The notes under the pieces were generated by a model. The model did not search any database, was not told the DNA's origin, and saw only the letters and a program-made list of their open reading frames with translations. From assembly GCA_023433515.1 (NCBI GenBank), contig JAEZCN010000168.1, positions 1 to 17,815 of the forward strand: a stretch of DNA of 17,815 nt, in the 5' to 3' direction. The position numbers were made by a program, and so were the translations under genes. Below are positions 8,553-15,272 of the stretch, in pieces. The DNA is from Pseudomonadota bacterium. Lineage in GTDB: Bacteria > Pseudomonadota > Gammaproteobacteria > Steroidobacterales > Steroidobacteraceae. The first letter of the stretch is position 1, and each line of letters starts with the position of its first letter.

Positions 8553-8630
8553 CGGGATCTCCTGTGTCCAGGCACGCGCCGACGCCACCGGTGCCGTCAC
8601 ATCCCCCCGGGCGCGAGCATCCATCCATGG

Positions 8631-8660
8631 ATTCTGGCGGGGGTCTTCAGGGTGGTTCAA
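8631..8660 (-). promoter_or_regulatory. Possible sigma-70-type promoter of the DUF3237/ALDH/GMC operon
   Basis: Read on the minus strand, TTGAAC (8660-8655) and CAGAAT (8636-8631) are separated by 18 bases. Each hexamer matches four of six consensus positions. The site lies about 80 bp upstream of the operon's first start codon at 8552, in the only sizeable gap before that gene. This is a by-eye match and is weak in GC-rich DNA. Confidence 0.3.
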
Positions 8661-8717
8661 CCGTAGGAGAAATCGGATTCCACCCGTGCGGAATTGCGCC
8701 CGGCCGAACCCGCCGCG

Positions 8718-9074
8718 TCAGTAAAGCGCGCCTGCCACCACGCCCCCGAGCGCGAGAATCGAAATTCCGAGCGCCGCATAGGAAAGCCGGCGGGTCAGCG
8801 TGCGATGCGCGGCAGCCGCGGCGGAATACTGCTCCAGCGCCGCAACGACTTCCTTCATTTGCGCCGCGAGGTTGCGGATCTGCTCCGCCTGCGACGACGC
8901 TGCCGCCTGCAGCTCGGCGATCTGCCGGTTCAGCAGCTGTGACTGGCGCGCGAGGTCGGGCTGGTTCGGCGGCACCTCGATCGGCTTGCTCGTGAACGCG
9001 GGCTTCACGACGGCCATGATCTTGTCGAGATTGCTGAGCACGAGACCGCCGACGGCAATCCATGGAACCGGCAT
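8718..9074 (-). CDS. Small coiled-coil membrane protein, hypothetical
   Basis: I do not recognise this 118-residue protein. It begins with a moderately hydrophobic stretch (MPVPWIAVGGLVLSNL). Next comes a polar, Gln- and Ala-rich segment at about residues 40-88 with heptad-like spacing (LLNRQIAELQ, IRNLAAQMKEVV), which suggests a coiled coil. It ends in a single hydrophobic segment, LSYAALGISILALGGVVAGAL (about 98-118), that would anchor the C-terminus in the membrane. ATG 9074 is chosen over ATG 9080 because AGGAG at 9081-9085 is six bases from the former and touches the latter. It is divergent from the helix-turn-helix gene at 9233 and lies upstream of the catabolic operon in the same orientation. 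No function can be assigned. Confidence 0.7.
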   Translation of the reverse strand: MPVPWIAVGGLVLSNLDKIMAVVKPAFTSKPIEVPPNQPDLARQSQLLNRQIAELQAAASSQAEQIRNLAAQMKEVVAALEQYSAAAAAHRTLTRRLSYAALGISILALGGVVAGALY

Positions 9075-9080
9075 GAACAT

Positions 9081-9085
9081 CTCCT
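9081..9085 (-). promoter_or_regulatory. Ribosome binding site that decides the start at 9074
   Basis: AGGAG on the minus strand lies six bases before ATG 9074 and directly abuts the alternative ATG 9080, so it favours the shorter product. A small hairpin, CGGGC-AAG-GCCCG, lies a few bases upstream in the presumed leader. Confidence 0.6.
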
Positions 9086-9104
9086 GGCTGACGGGCCTTG
9101 CCCG

Positions 9105-9110
9105 GTTATA
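9105..9110 (-). promoter_or_regulatory. Possible -10 element for the coiled-coil membrane protein gene
   Basis: TATAAC on the minus strand matches five of six -10 consensus positions and lies 31 bp before ATG 9074. The hexamer at the expected -35 distance (TAGTGA with a 17-base spacer) is poor, so activation or another sigma factor is possible. Confidence 0.3.
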
Positions 9111-9111
9111 T

Positions 9112-9172
9112 CGCAATCGCCGCGTGGTCACTATCCGCAATCGCGATCCGCGCGATCGGCGCGATCGACGCG
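9112..9172. repeat. Short direct repeats in the divergent intergenic region, candidate operator
   Basis: CGCGATC occurs three times at exactly 9-bp spacing (starts 9142, 9151 and 9160), followed by a partial fourth unit, CGCG. In addition, CGCAATCGC occurs at 9112-9120 and again at 9136-9144. They lie between the presumed promoters of two divergent genes, one of which encodes a helix-turn-helix protein. Binding is inference; GC-rich DNA produces such words easily. Confidence 0.4.
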
Positions 9173-9197
9173 TACCATCCGGGTGCCGGCGGATCCA

Positions 9198-9225
9198 TTG
9201 ACGCAAGGGGCGCGCGTAGTACGCT
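9198..9225 (+). promoter_or_regulatory. Possible promoter of the helix-turn-helix gene, leaderless transcript likely
   Basis: TTGACG (9198-9203) and TACGCT (9220-9225) are separated by 16 bases. The -10 hexamer ends seven bases before ATG 9233, which would put the transcription start at or next to the A of the start codon. No Shine-Dalgarno sequence is seen at a useful distance, which fits a leaderless message. Confidence 0.35.
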
Positions 9226-9232
9226 CGCGGCC

Positions 9233-9559
9233 ATGAACACCGCCGTTCCAACGCCCACCGCGCTGACCGCCGCGCAATGCCGCGCCGCGCGCGCACTCAT
9301 CGAATGGTCGCAGGCGCAGCTTTCCCAGGCCGCCTCGATCGATGCGCAGACGATCGCGGACTTCGAGAAACGTTTTCGCTCCCCGGACGAAACCACGCGG
9401 CGCAGGCTGCGCGCGGCTTTCGAGGCGGCGGGCGTGGTGTTCATCGCCGAGAACGGCGGCGGCGCCGGCGTGCGGCTGAAATTCAGTCGCGAGGAAGTGT
9501 GGGAAGTGAACCGCTGGGAGGATGAAGGCGGCGTCGCCGGCGAGGACGACATCCTCTAA
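9233..9559 (+). CDS. XRE-type helix-turn-helix transcriptional regulator
   Basis: This 108-residue protein is the only plus-strand gene in the window. Residues 11-65 match the short Cro/CI-like regulators that read TAAQCRAARALIEWSQAQLSQ, then IADFEKRFRSP, then RRLRAAFEAAGVVFIAENGGGAGVRL. Such proteins bind DNA through a five-helix domain and often autoregulate. The C-terminal tail (84-108) is acidic and rich in Trp and Glu (FSREEVWEVNRWEDEGG). ATG 9233 is chosen because the domain starts soon after it. The open frame continues upstream to 9098, but that stretch overlaps the repeats and promoter region and shows no family similarity. It is divergent from the coiled-coil membrane protein and convergent with the metF-like gene. 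Its targets are unknown; its own divergent promoter region is the first candidate. Confidence 0.78.
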   Translation: MNTAVPTPTALTAAQCRAARALIEWSQAQLSQAASIDAQTIADFEKRFRSPDETTRRRLRAAFEAAGVVFIAENGGGAGVRLKFSREEVWEVNRWEDEGGVAGEDDIL

Positions 9560-9616
9560 CTTCCGACCGGCTGCCCGCCTCGTTCGGACCGGCGCGCTCG
9601 CAAGGCTCCCGACGAT

Positions 9617-10501
9617 TCAGCGTACGCCGGACCTGGCGAGAATCGCGGGCACTTCGGCTTCCCAGCCAATGGCCATCACGTGTACGCCCGCGCAGAGCGA
9701 CTTCATGTCGCGTACCACCCCCGCGGCGAGCTCGATGCCACGTTCCCGGGTCTTGCCCTCGCGCGCGGCCTCTTCCATCGCCGCGAGCATGTCGGGCGGA
9801 ACGACGACGCCCGGCAGGTTCGCGTTGAGCCACGGCCCGCTCTTTTCCGACTTCAACGGAATGACGCCGGCGAGCACCGCGACCCCATCGGGCTTCACCG
9901 CGTCGATGAAGCGCTTGAGCTGATCCACGTGGTAGATAGCCTGCGTCTGCAGCATCTTCGCACCGGCATCGATCTTGCGGCGGGTGTTCTCGACTTCCGC
10001 TTCGAAGTTCTTCGCACCCGGATTCGCGGTCGCCCCGAGGAACAGGTCCGGCGTGCCGGTCAGCGCATTTCCCGCGGCATCCCTGCCGTTGCGCAGCGCT
10101 TCCGCGGCCGCCAGCAGGCCGGAAGCCGTGAGGTCGAACACCGGCTTGGCGTCCGGGTGATCGCCGCCCGCGGGCGAATCGCCGCCCATGAACACGAAAT
10201 TCTTCAACCCGAGCGCCGCGGCGCCGAGCAGATCCGATTGCACCGCGATGCGGTTGCGGTCGCGGCTCGTCACCTGGACGATCGCTTCGATGCCGCGATC
10301 CAGCAGCAGTCTGGCCACCGCGCGCGGATCCATCGCCATGCGTGCGCGCGGCGATTCGGTGATGTTGATGGCGTCGACCGAGCCGCGCAGCAGCTCGGCG
10401 GTTTCGAACAGCTTCGTGAGATCCGTGCCCTTCGGGGGGGTCAGCTCGCCCGTGACGACGAACTGTTTGGCGGCGATCTTGGCCGCGAGATTCGAACTCA
10501 T
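9617..10501 (-). CDS. metF: Methylenetetrahydrofolate reductase (MetF family)
   Basis: This 294-residue flavoprotein of the MTHFR family interconverts 5,10-methylene-THF and 5-methyl-THF. The TIM-barrel start is FVVTGELTPPKGTD with Glu19 in the catalytic Glu position. It is followed by AINITESPRARM, FVFMGGDSP (Asp108) and LQTQAIY (Gln166), which correspond to folate and flavin contacts in E. coli MetF. The GELTPPKG start is closer to the MetF type I associate with acetogens and demethylation clusters than to the E. coli EFFPP type; this is from memory and not verified. ATG 10501 lacks a clear Shine-Dalgarno. The gene ends the one-carbon run after a 49-bp gap from fdsD. It could supply methyl groups for methionine (the ahcY neighbourhood favours this) or run in the oxidising direction towards formate (the Fds neighbourhood favours this). 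Confidence 0.87.
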   Translation of the reverse strand: MSSNLAAKIAAKQFVVTGELTPPKGTDLTKLFETAELLRGSVDAINITESPRARMAMDPRAVARLLLDRGIEAIVQVTSRDRNRIAVQSDLLGAAALGLKNFVFMGGDSPAGGDHPDAKPVFDLTASGLLAAAEALRNGRDAAGNALTGTPDLFLGATANPGAKNFEAEVENTRRKIDAGAKMLQTQAIYHVDQLKRFIDAVKPDGVAVLAGVIPLKSEKSGPWLNANLPGVVVPPDMLAAMEEAAREGKTRERGIELAAGVVRDMKSLCAGVHVMAIGWEAEVPAILARSGVR

Positions 10502-10550
10502 GGGCGCAATACTGGCATGGCCCCGCCCGCGCTTTCGAGAGCGGCGGTAC

Positions 10551-10781
10551 TCACTTCGATTGATTCGCGCTATTGGCGAGCAATTCGACCGCTGTGCGCG
10601 CGGTGGGCGACAGGCCCGCGCCGCCGTCGGCGAGGTGCGCGATGATCGCGCGGCGCATGCGCTGCTCCCAGAACCGCGACATGTGAAATCGCACGCCCTC
10701 GGCCGCCGCGGCCTTGTCGGGCTCGGCGTCGAAGAAAGCGGCGATGTCGTTCGCCATGGAAACGAGGCGTTGGATGTCCAA
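10551..10781 (-). CDS. fdsD: Formate dehydrogenase delta subunit (FdsD)
   Basis: This 76-residue small subunit of the NAD-dependent formate dehydrogenase begins MDIQRLVSMANDIAAFF, as FdsD proteins typically do, and contains FHMSRFWEQRMRRAIIAHL. The start is taken as TTG 10781, five bases after the fdsA stop, because it gives the usual FdsD N-terminus. The next in-frame ATG (10757) would remove the conserved DIQRLVSM segment and has no ribosome binding site. FdsD is required for active enzyme in related systems, probably for assembly, but its exact role is not settled. It is the last fds gene of the operon. Confidence 0.85.
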   Translation of the reverse strand: MDIQRLVSMANDIAAFFDAEPDKAAAAEGVRFHMSRFWEQRMRRAIIAHLADGGAGLSPTARTAVELLANSANQSK

Positions 10782-10786
10782 GCGTC

Positions 10787-13639
10787 TCAGCCGCCGATCG
10801 GCGCCTCCTCGGGTCGTTTGCGGCGTTTCGGCTGTGAAACCTCGGACATGCGGCGCAGCTGCCAGGCCGCGGGCTGCGCCACCCTGACCACCTGCACGGC
10901 GGTCACCTTGTATTCCGGACAATTCGTCGCCCAGTCGGAATTCTCCGTGGTGATGAGATTCGCGCCCGACTCCGGGAAGTGGAACGTCGTGTACACCACG
11001 CCCGGCGCCACGCGGTCCGTGATCTCGACGCGCAGCACCGTGTCGCCCGCGCGGCTCGTCACGCCCACCCAATCGCCGTTTTCGATGCCACGCGCCTCCG
11101 CGTCATGCGGATGCAACTCGAGGCGATCCTCGCTGTGCCAGGCGAGATTGTGCGTACGCCGCGTCTGCGCACCGACGTTGTATTGCGTGAGCACGCGACC
11201 GGTCGTGAGCAGCAACGGAAACTTCGCGGAGGTGCGTTCGTTGGTGGGCACGTACGCGGTGACGTAGAACTTGCCCTTGCCGCGCACGAATTCGCCGACG
11301 TGCATAGTCGGCGTGCCGGCGGGCGCCTTCTCGTTGCAGGGCCACTGGATGGATCCGAGCTCGTCGAGCTTCGGGTAACTCACGCCGGTGAACGTGGGCG
11401 TGAGCGCCGCGATCTCGTCCATGATCTGCGACGGATGCGTGTAGTTCATCGGGTAGCCGAGCGCGTTCGAGAGTTTCATCGTCACTTCCCAGTCCGCGAA
11501 GCCCGCCAGCGGTTCGATGACCTTGCGCACTCGCGAGATGCGCCGTTCCGCGTTCGTGAACGTGCCGTCCTTTTCGAGGAACGACGAGCCCGGCAGGAAC
11601 ACGTGCGCGAACCGCGCCGTCTCGTTGTGAAAGATGTCCTGGATCACCAGGCACTCGAGCGAGGACAACGCGGCGGTCACGTGCGAGGTGTTCGGGTCGG
11701 ACTGCGCGAGATCCTCGCCCTGGATGTACATGCCCTTGAAGCTGCCGTCGAGCGCCGCCTCGAACATGTTCGGAATGCGCAGGCCCTGCTCGGGCGTGAG
11801 CCGCACGTTCCACATCGACTCGAACATCGCGCGCGTCGCGTCGTCGGACACGTGGCGATAACCCGAGAACTCGTGCGGGAACGAACCCATGTCGCACGAG
11901 CCCTGCACGTTGTTCTGGCCGCGCAGCGGCGACACGCCCACGCCTTCGCGACCCAGGTTGCCGGTGGCCATCGCGAGATTCGCGATGCCCATCACCATGG
12001 TGCTGCCCTGGCTGTGCTCGGTGACGCCGAGGCCATAGTAGATGGCGCTGTTCGGTCCGCGGCCGTAGAGCCGCGCGGCGCCGCGCACCAGCGCGGCGGG
12101 CACGCCCGTGACCTTTTCCATCGCCTCGGGCGAGTTCGCCGGATCGGCGACGAACTTCTTCCACTTCTCGAACGAGTCGCGCTCGCAACGGTCGGCGACG
12201 TAGTCCTCCTTCGTCAGACCCTCGGTCACGATCACGTGCGCGAGCGCGTTGATGACGGCGACGTTCGTGCCGGGCAGCAGGCGCAGGTGACAGTCCGCCT
12301 GGATGTGCGCGGAGCGCACCAGCGGAATCTCGCGCGGATCGACGACGATAAGCTTCGCTCCGGCGCGCAGCCGGCGCTTCATCTGCGACGCGAACACCGG
12401 GTGGGCTTCCGTCGGACTCGCGCCGATGACCATGATGACGTCGGCGTGCTGCACCGACACGAACTCCTGCGTGCCCGCCGATTCACCGAGCGTGTGTTTG
12501 AGGCCGTACCCGGTCGGCGAATGGCACACGCGCGCGCAGGTGTCGACGTTGTTGGTGCCGAAGGCCGCGCGCACGAGTTTCTGCACGAGGAATGTTTCCT
12601 CGTTCGTGCAACGCGAGGACGTGATGCCACCGATCGAATCTCGGCCGTATTTCGCCTGGATGCGTTTGAATTCGCTGGCCGCGTAGGTGATCGCCTCGTC
12701 CCAGCTCACCTCGGTCCATTCGTCGTTGATGCTCTTGCGGATGAGCGGCTTCGTGACGCGGTCCGGGTGCGTCGCATAACCGTAGGCGAAGCGGCCCTTC
12801 ACGCAGGCGTGACCCTGGTTCGCGCGGCCTTCGCGGCTCGGGACCATGCGGGCCACCGCGCCGTCCTTGACTTCGGCGACCAGCGAGCAGCCGACGCCGC
12901 AATAAGCGCAGGTCGTCGTGATCGCCTTCTCCGGGAGGCCCGCGGTGAGCACCGACTTTTCCATGAGTGCGCCAGTCGGGCAGGCCTCGACGCAGGCACC
13001 ACACGACACGCATTCGGATTCGAGGAAGGGCTGCTGCTGCGAAGCCGCGACGCGCGATTCGATGCCGCGGCCTTCGATGGTCAGCGCGAATGTGCCCTGC
13101 TGTTCCTCGCAGGCACGCACGCAGCGCGAACAGACGATGCAGAGGTCGTTGTCGAAGCGGAAATACGGATTGCTCGCATCGACCGGCTTCGGGGTGTGCA
13201 CGTGGCGCGCGGTCGCGTCCCCGGCGTAACGCGATTGACCGATGCCGTGCTGGTGCGCGAGCTGTTCGAGCTCGCAGCGGCTCGAGTCCGGGCAACTGCC
13301 CACCGGGTGTTCGGAGACGTACAGCTCGAGCACGCCGCGACGCAGCTTCGCCAGCGCCTCGCTCTGCGTGCGCACTTTCATGCCCGCCGCGACCTCGGTC
13401 GTGCAGGAAGCGGGAAACCCCTTGCGCCCTTCGATCTCGACCAGGCACACGCGGCAGGAACCGAAGTGTCTGAGCGTGTCCGTGGCGCACAGCTTCGGGA
13501 TGTCCGCATCGGCGAGCGCCGCCGCACGCATGATCGACGTACCCGCCGGAACGGTGACCGTGGCGCCGTCGATTTCGAGCGAGACTGGCTCGCCCTTCGC
13601 GGGCGGCGTTCCGAGATCGTGATAATCCTTCGCGTGCAT
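10787..13639 (-). CDS. fdsA: NAD-dependent formate dehydrogenase, molybdenum-containing alpha subunit (FdsA)
   Basis: This 950-residue catalytic subunit oxidises formate to CO2 and passes electrons through Fe-S clusters to FdsB and NAD+. The order is as follows. The [2Fe-2S] site is Cys51, 62, 65 and 79. The His-Cys site is HPVGSCPDSSRC (His111, Cys116, Cys122). Two [4Fe-4S] ferredoxin sites are Cys167-177 and Cys210-220. The Mo-domain cluster is Cys244, 247, 251 and 279. The active-site Cys372-His373 is in CARVCHSPTGYG, so it uses Cys rather than selenocysteine. The C-terminal molybdopterin-binding domain (RTHNLAWHSEDR, then VYTTFHFPESGAN) is complete. The His-Cys site has one Cys fewer than the usual H-x3-C-x2-C-x5-C. 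ATG 13639 is preferred over in-frame starts at 13654 and 13699 because GGAG lies six bases upstream and the latter is inside an inverted repeat. Confidence 0.95.
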   Translation of the reverse strand: MHAKDYHDLGTPPAKGEPVSLEIDGATVTVPAGTSIMRAAALADADIPKLCATDTLRHFGSCRVCLVEIEGRKGFPASCTTEVAAGMKVRTQSEALAKLRRGVLELYVSEHPVGSCPDSSRCELEQLAHQHGIGQSRYAGDATARHVHTPKPVDASNPYFRFDNDLCIVCSRCVRACEEQQGTFALTIEGRGIESRVAASQQQPFLESECVSCGACVEACPTGALMEKSVLTAGLPEKAITTTCAYCGVGCSLVAEVKDGAVARMVPSREGRANQGHACVKGRFAYGYATHPDRVTKPLIRKSINDEWTEVSWDEAITYAASEFKRIQAKYGRDSIGGITSSRCTNEETFLVQKLVRAAFGTNNVDTCARVCHSPTGYGLKHTLGESAGTQEFVSVQHADVIMVIGASPTEAHPVFASQMKRRLRAGAKLIVVDPREIPLVRSAHIQADCHLRLLPGTNVAVINALAHVIVTEGLTKEDYVADRCERDSFEKWKKFVADPANSPEAMEKVTGVPAALVRGAARLYGRGPNSAIYYGLGVTEHSQGSTMVMGIANLAMATGNLGREGVGVSPLRGQNNVQGSCDMGSFPHEFSGYRHVSDDATRAMFESMWNVRLTPEQGLRIPNMFEAALDGSFKGMYIQGEDLAQSDPNTSHVTAALSSLECLVIQDIFHNETARFAHVFLPGSSFLEKDGTFTNAERRISRVRKVIEPLAGFADWEVTMKLSNALGYPMNYTHPSQIMDEIAALTPTFTGVSYPKLDELGSIQWPCNEKAPAGTPTMHVGEFVRGKGKFYVTAYVPTNERTSAKFPLLLTTGRVLTQYNVGAQTRRTHNLAWHSEDRLELHPHDAEARGIENGDWVGVTSRAGDTVLRVEITDRVAPGVVYTTFHFPESGANLITTENSDWATNCPEYKVTAVQVVRVAQPAAWQLRRMSEVSQPKRRKRPEEAPIGG

Positions 13640-13645
13640 GGTTGT

Positions 13646-13649
13646 CTCC
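13646..13649 (-). promoter_or_regulatory. Ribosome binding site that decides the fdsA start
   Basis: GGAG on the minus strand lies six bases before ATG 13639. It overlaps the region that would be coding if translation began at ATG 13654, so it supports the shorter FdsA. It lies just six bases downstream of the foot of the inverted repeat at 13656-13712. Confidence 0.65.
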
Positions 13650-13655
13650 GACATC

Positions 13656-13712
13656 GGGGACTGATCTATTGATCGACGATGAAAGACATCGTCGATCAAT
13701 AGATCAGTCCCC
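13656..13712. repeat. Perfect 26-bp inverted repeat with a 5-nt loop between fdsB and fdsA
   Basis: The arm 13656-13681 (starting GGGGACTGATC, ending CGACGATG) is the exact reverse complement of 13687-13712, and the loop is AAAGA at 13682-13686. In the message it would fold into a continuous 26-bp helix that ends six bases before the fdsA ribosome binding site. The arms are 50 percent GC, well below the surrounding genes. The fdsB stop codon (13706-13704) lies inside one arm. No run of T follows, so it is not a typical intrinsic terminator. It could be a REP- or MITE-like insertion, an RNase III processing site, or an mRNA-stabilising barrier. Confidence 0.9.
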
Positions 13713-15272
13713 AGTCACAAAGTCCCCCCGGAAATGTTTCAGGGCGCTGCGCACGGGGAAGGGCGTCATGCCGCCGAGTCCGCACAGCGAGCCGTTGAAC
13801 ATCGTGTCGCACAGCTCATCGAGCAGCGCGAGATCGGCGGTTTGCGCGCCGTTCGCGGCGGCCGGTGTCGCGCGCCGGGCGATGATACGGTCGACGAGTT
13901 CGACACCGCGCGTGGAGCCGAGCCGGCATGGCGTGCACTTGCCGCAGGACTCGACGGCGCAGAACTCGAGTGCGTAACGCGCCATGCGCGCCATGTCGAC
14001 GCTGTCGTCGAACACCACGACGCCGCCGTGGCCGAGCAGCGCGTCTTGCGCCGCAAGTGTCTCGTAGTCGAGCGGCGTGTCGAACGCCGGCTCCGGTAGA
14101 TAGGCGCCGAGTGGCCCGCCGATCTGCACGGCGCGCACCGCGCGACCGGTGGCCGAGCCGCCGCCGTAGTCGTAAACCAGCTCGCGCACCGTGAGCCCGA
14201 ACGCGCGCTCGATCAATCCACCGCGTTTCACGTTGCCCGCGAGCTGCAGCGGAATCGTGCCGCGCGACTTGCCCATGCCGAAGTCGCGGTAAAACTGCGC
14301 GCCGCGCGCGAGCACCACCGGGACCGTCGCGAGCGTCACGACGTTGTTCACCACGGTCGGCTGCCCGAACAGGCCCTTGATCGCCGGTAGTGGCGGACGA
14401 ACGCGCACCTCGCCGCGGCGTCCCTCCAGGCTTTCGAGCATCGACGTCTCTTCGCCGCAGATGTACGCGCCGGCGCCGAGACGCACCGTGATGTCGAACG
14501 CCTTGCCGCTGTCGCGCACGTTATCGCCCAGGTATCCGCGCGCCCGCGCCACCGCGAGCGCCTTCGCGAGCGCACGTCCCGCGTGTGGGTATTCCACGCG
14601 CAGATAGATGTAACCGCGCGTGGCGCCCACCGCGAGTCCCGCGATGGTCATGCCTTCGATGAGCGAGAACGGGTCGCCCTCCATGAGCATGCGGTCGGAA
14701 AACGTGCCCGAATCACCCTCGTCCGCATTGCAGGCGATGTATTTGTGCGTGACCGGCTGGTCCAGGACGGTCTTCCACTTGATGCCGGTCGGAAACGCCG
14801 CCCCTCCGCGGCCCCGCAGGCCGGACTCCGTGACGACACGGACGATCTCGTGCGCCGGCATCGCAAGGGCCGCCGCGAGACCTGCGTAACCGCCGTGCGC
14901 GATGTAGTCGTCGATGTCCGTGGGGTCGACGATACCCACACGCGCCGAAGTCAGACGTTGCTGCGTCGTGAGCCACGGATGCGCGGCGATGTCGCCGTGG
15001 CGCAGCGGATGCGCCCCGCCCTCGAACATGCCGGCGCCGATGAGCCCGGCGACGTCGCCCGCTCGTATGGGTCCGTAAGCGACGCGGCCCGTCGGCGTGA
15101 CGACCTCGACGAGCGGCTCCAGCCAGAACAATCCGCGCGAACCGTTGCGCACGAGGCGCACGGCAACGTCGCGCCGCCGCGCCTCCGCCTCGATCGCGCG
15201 CGCGACCGCATCCGCGCCGAGCGACAAAGCACTCGCATCTCCGGGAACGTAAACCGTGACCGGCGCGCTCAC
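13704..15272 (-). CDS. fdsB: NAD-dependent formate dehydrogenase, NADH-forming beta subunit (FdsB)
   Basis: This 522-residue NuoF-like diaphorase subunit takes electrons from FdsA and reduces NAD+ through FMN. The order is an N-terminal domain with no Cys pair seen, and then the NADH/FMN motifs GRGGAAFPTGIKWK, IACNADEGDSGTFSDR, and GAGAYICGEETSMLESLEG. After these come KGLFGQPTVVNNV and the C-terminal [4Fe-4S] ligands ESCGKCTPCRLG with the later CGLGG. The start is GTG 15272, which overlaps the fdsG stop as GTGA. GGGGAG seven bases upstream supports it over ATG 15287. The last residues, DFVTGD and the TGA, run into the inverted repeat at 13656-13712, so the C-terminus was probably set by insertion of that element. 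The length is close to that of other FdsB proteins. Confidence 0.94.
   Translation of the reverse strand: MSAPVTVYVPGDASALSLGADAVARAIEAEARRRDVAVRLVRNGSRGLFWLEPLVEVVTPTGRVAYGPIRAGDVAGLIGAGMFEGGAHPLRHGDIAAHPWLTTQQRLTSARVGIVDPTDIDDYIAHGGYAGLAAALAMPAHEIVRVVTESGLRGRGGAAFPTGIKWKTVLDQPVTHKYIACNADEGDSGTFSDRMLMEGDPFSLIEGMTIAGLAVGATRGYIYLRVEYPHAGRALAKALAVARARGYLGDNVRDSGKAFDITVRLGAGAYICGEETSMLESLEGRRGEVRVRPPLPAIKGLFGQPTVVNNVVTLATVPVVLARGAQFYRDFGMGKSRGTIPLQLAGNVKRGGLIERAFGLTVRELVYDYGGGSATGRAVRAVQIGGPLGAYLPEPAFDTPLDYETLAAQDALLGHGGVVVFDDSVDMARMARYALEFCAVESCGKCTPCRLGSTRGVELVDRIIARRATPAAANGAQTADLALLDELCDTMFNGSLCGLGGMTPFPVRSALKHFRGDFVTGD

Noticed and set aside
9560..9616. A bidirectional terminator between the convergent regulator and metF-like genes
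   Set aside because: Only a short direct repeat (GACCGGC) is seen. There is no convincing stem or T-run on either strand.
10502..10550. A terminator between fdsD and the metF-like gene
   Set aside because: A short CGCT/AGCG stem is present but there is no T-run, so read-through into the next gene seems as likely.
10979..13672. An 897-codon open frame on the plus strand, opposite fdsA
   Set aside because: It is antisense to a clearly recognised gene and its product is Arg/His/Ala-rich with no domain, as expected of shadow frames in GC-rich DNA. Similar long plus-strand frames opposite the other genes (for example 449-1558, 3247-4440, 4778-6070 and 6607-8028) were dropped for the same reason.
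13656..13712. The inverted repeat as a Rho-independent terminator
   Set aside because: No T-run follows either arm, and it sits inside an operon just before a ribosome binding site.
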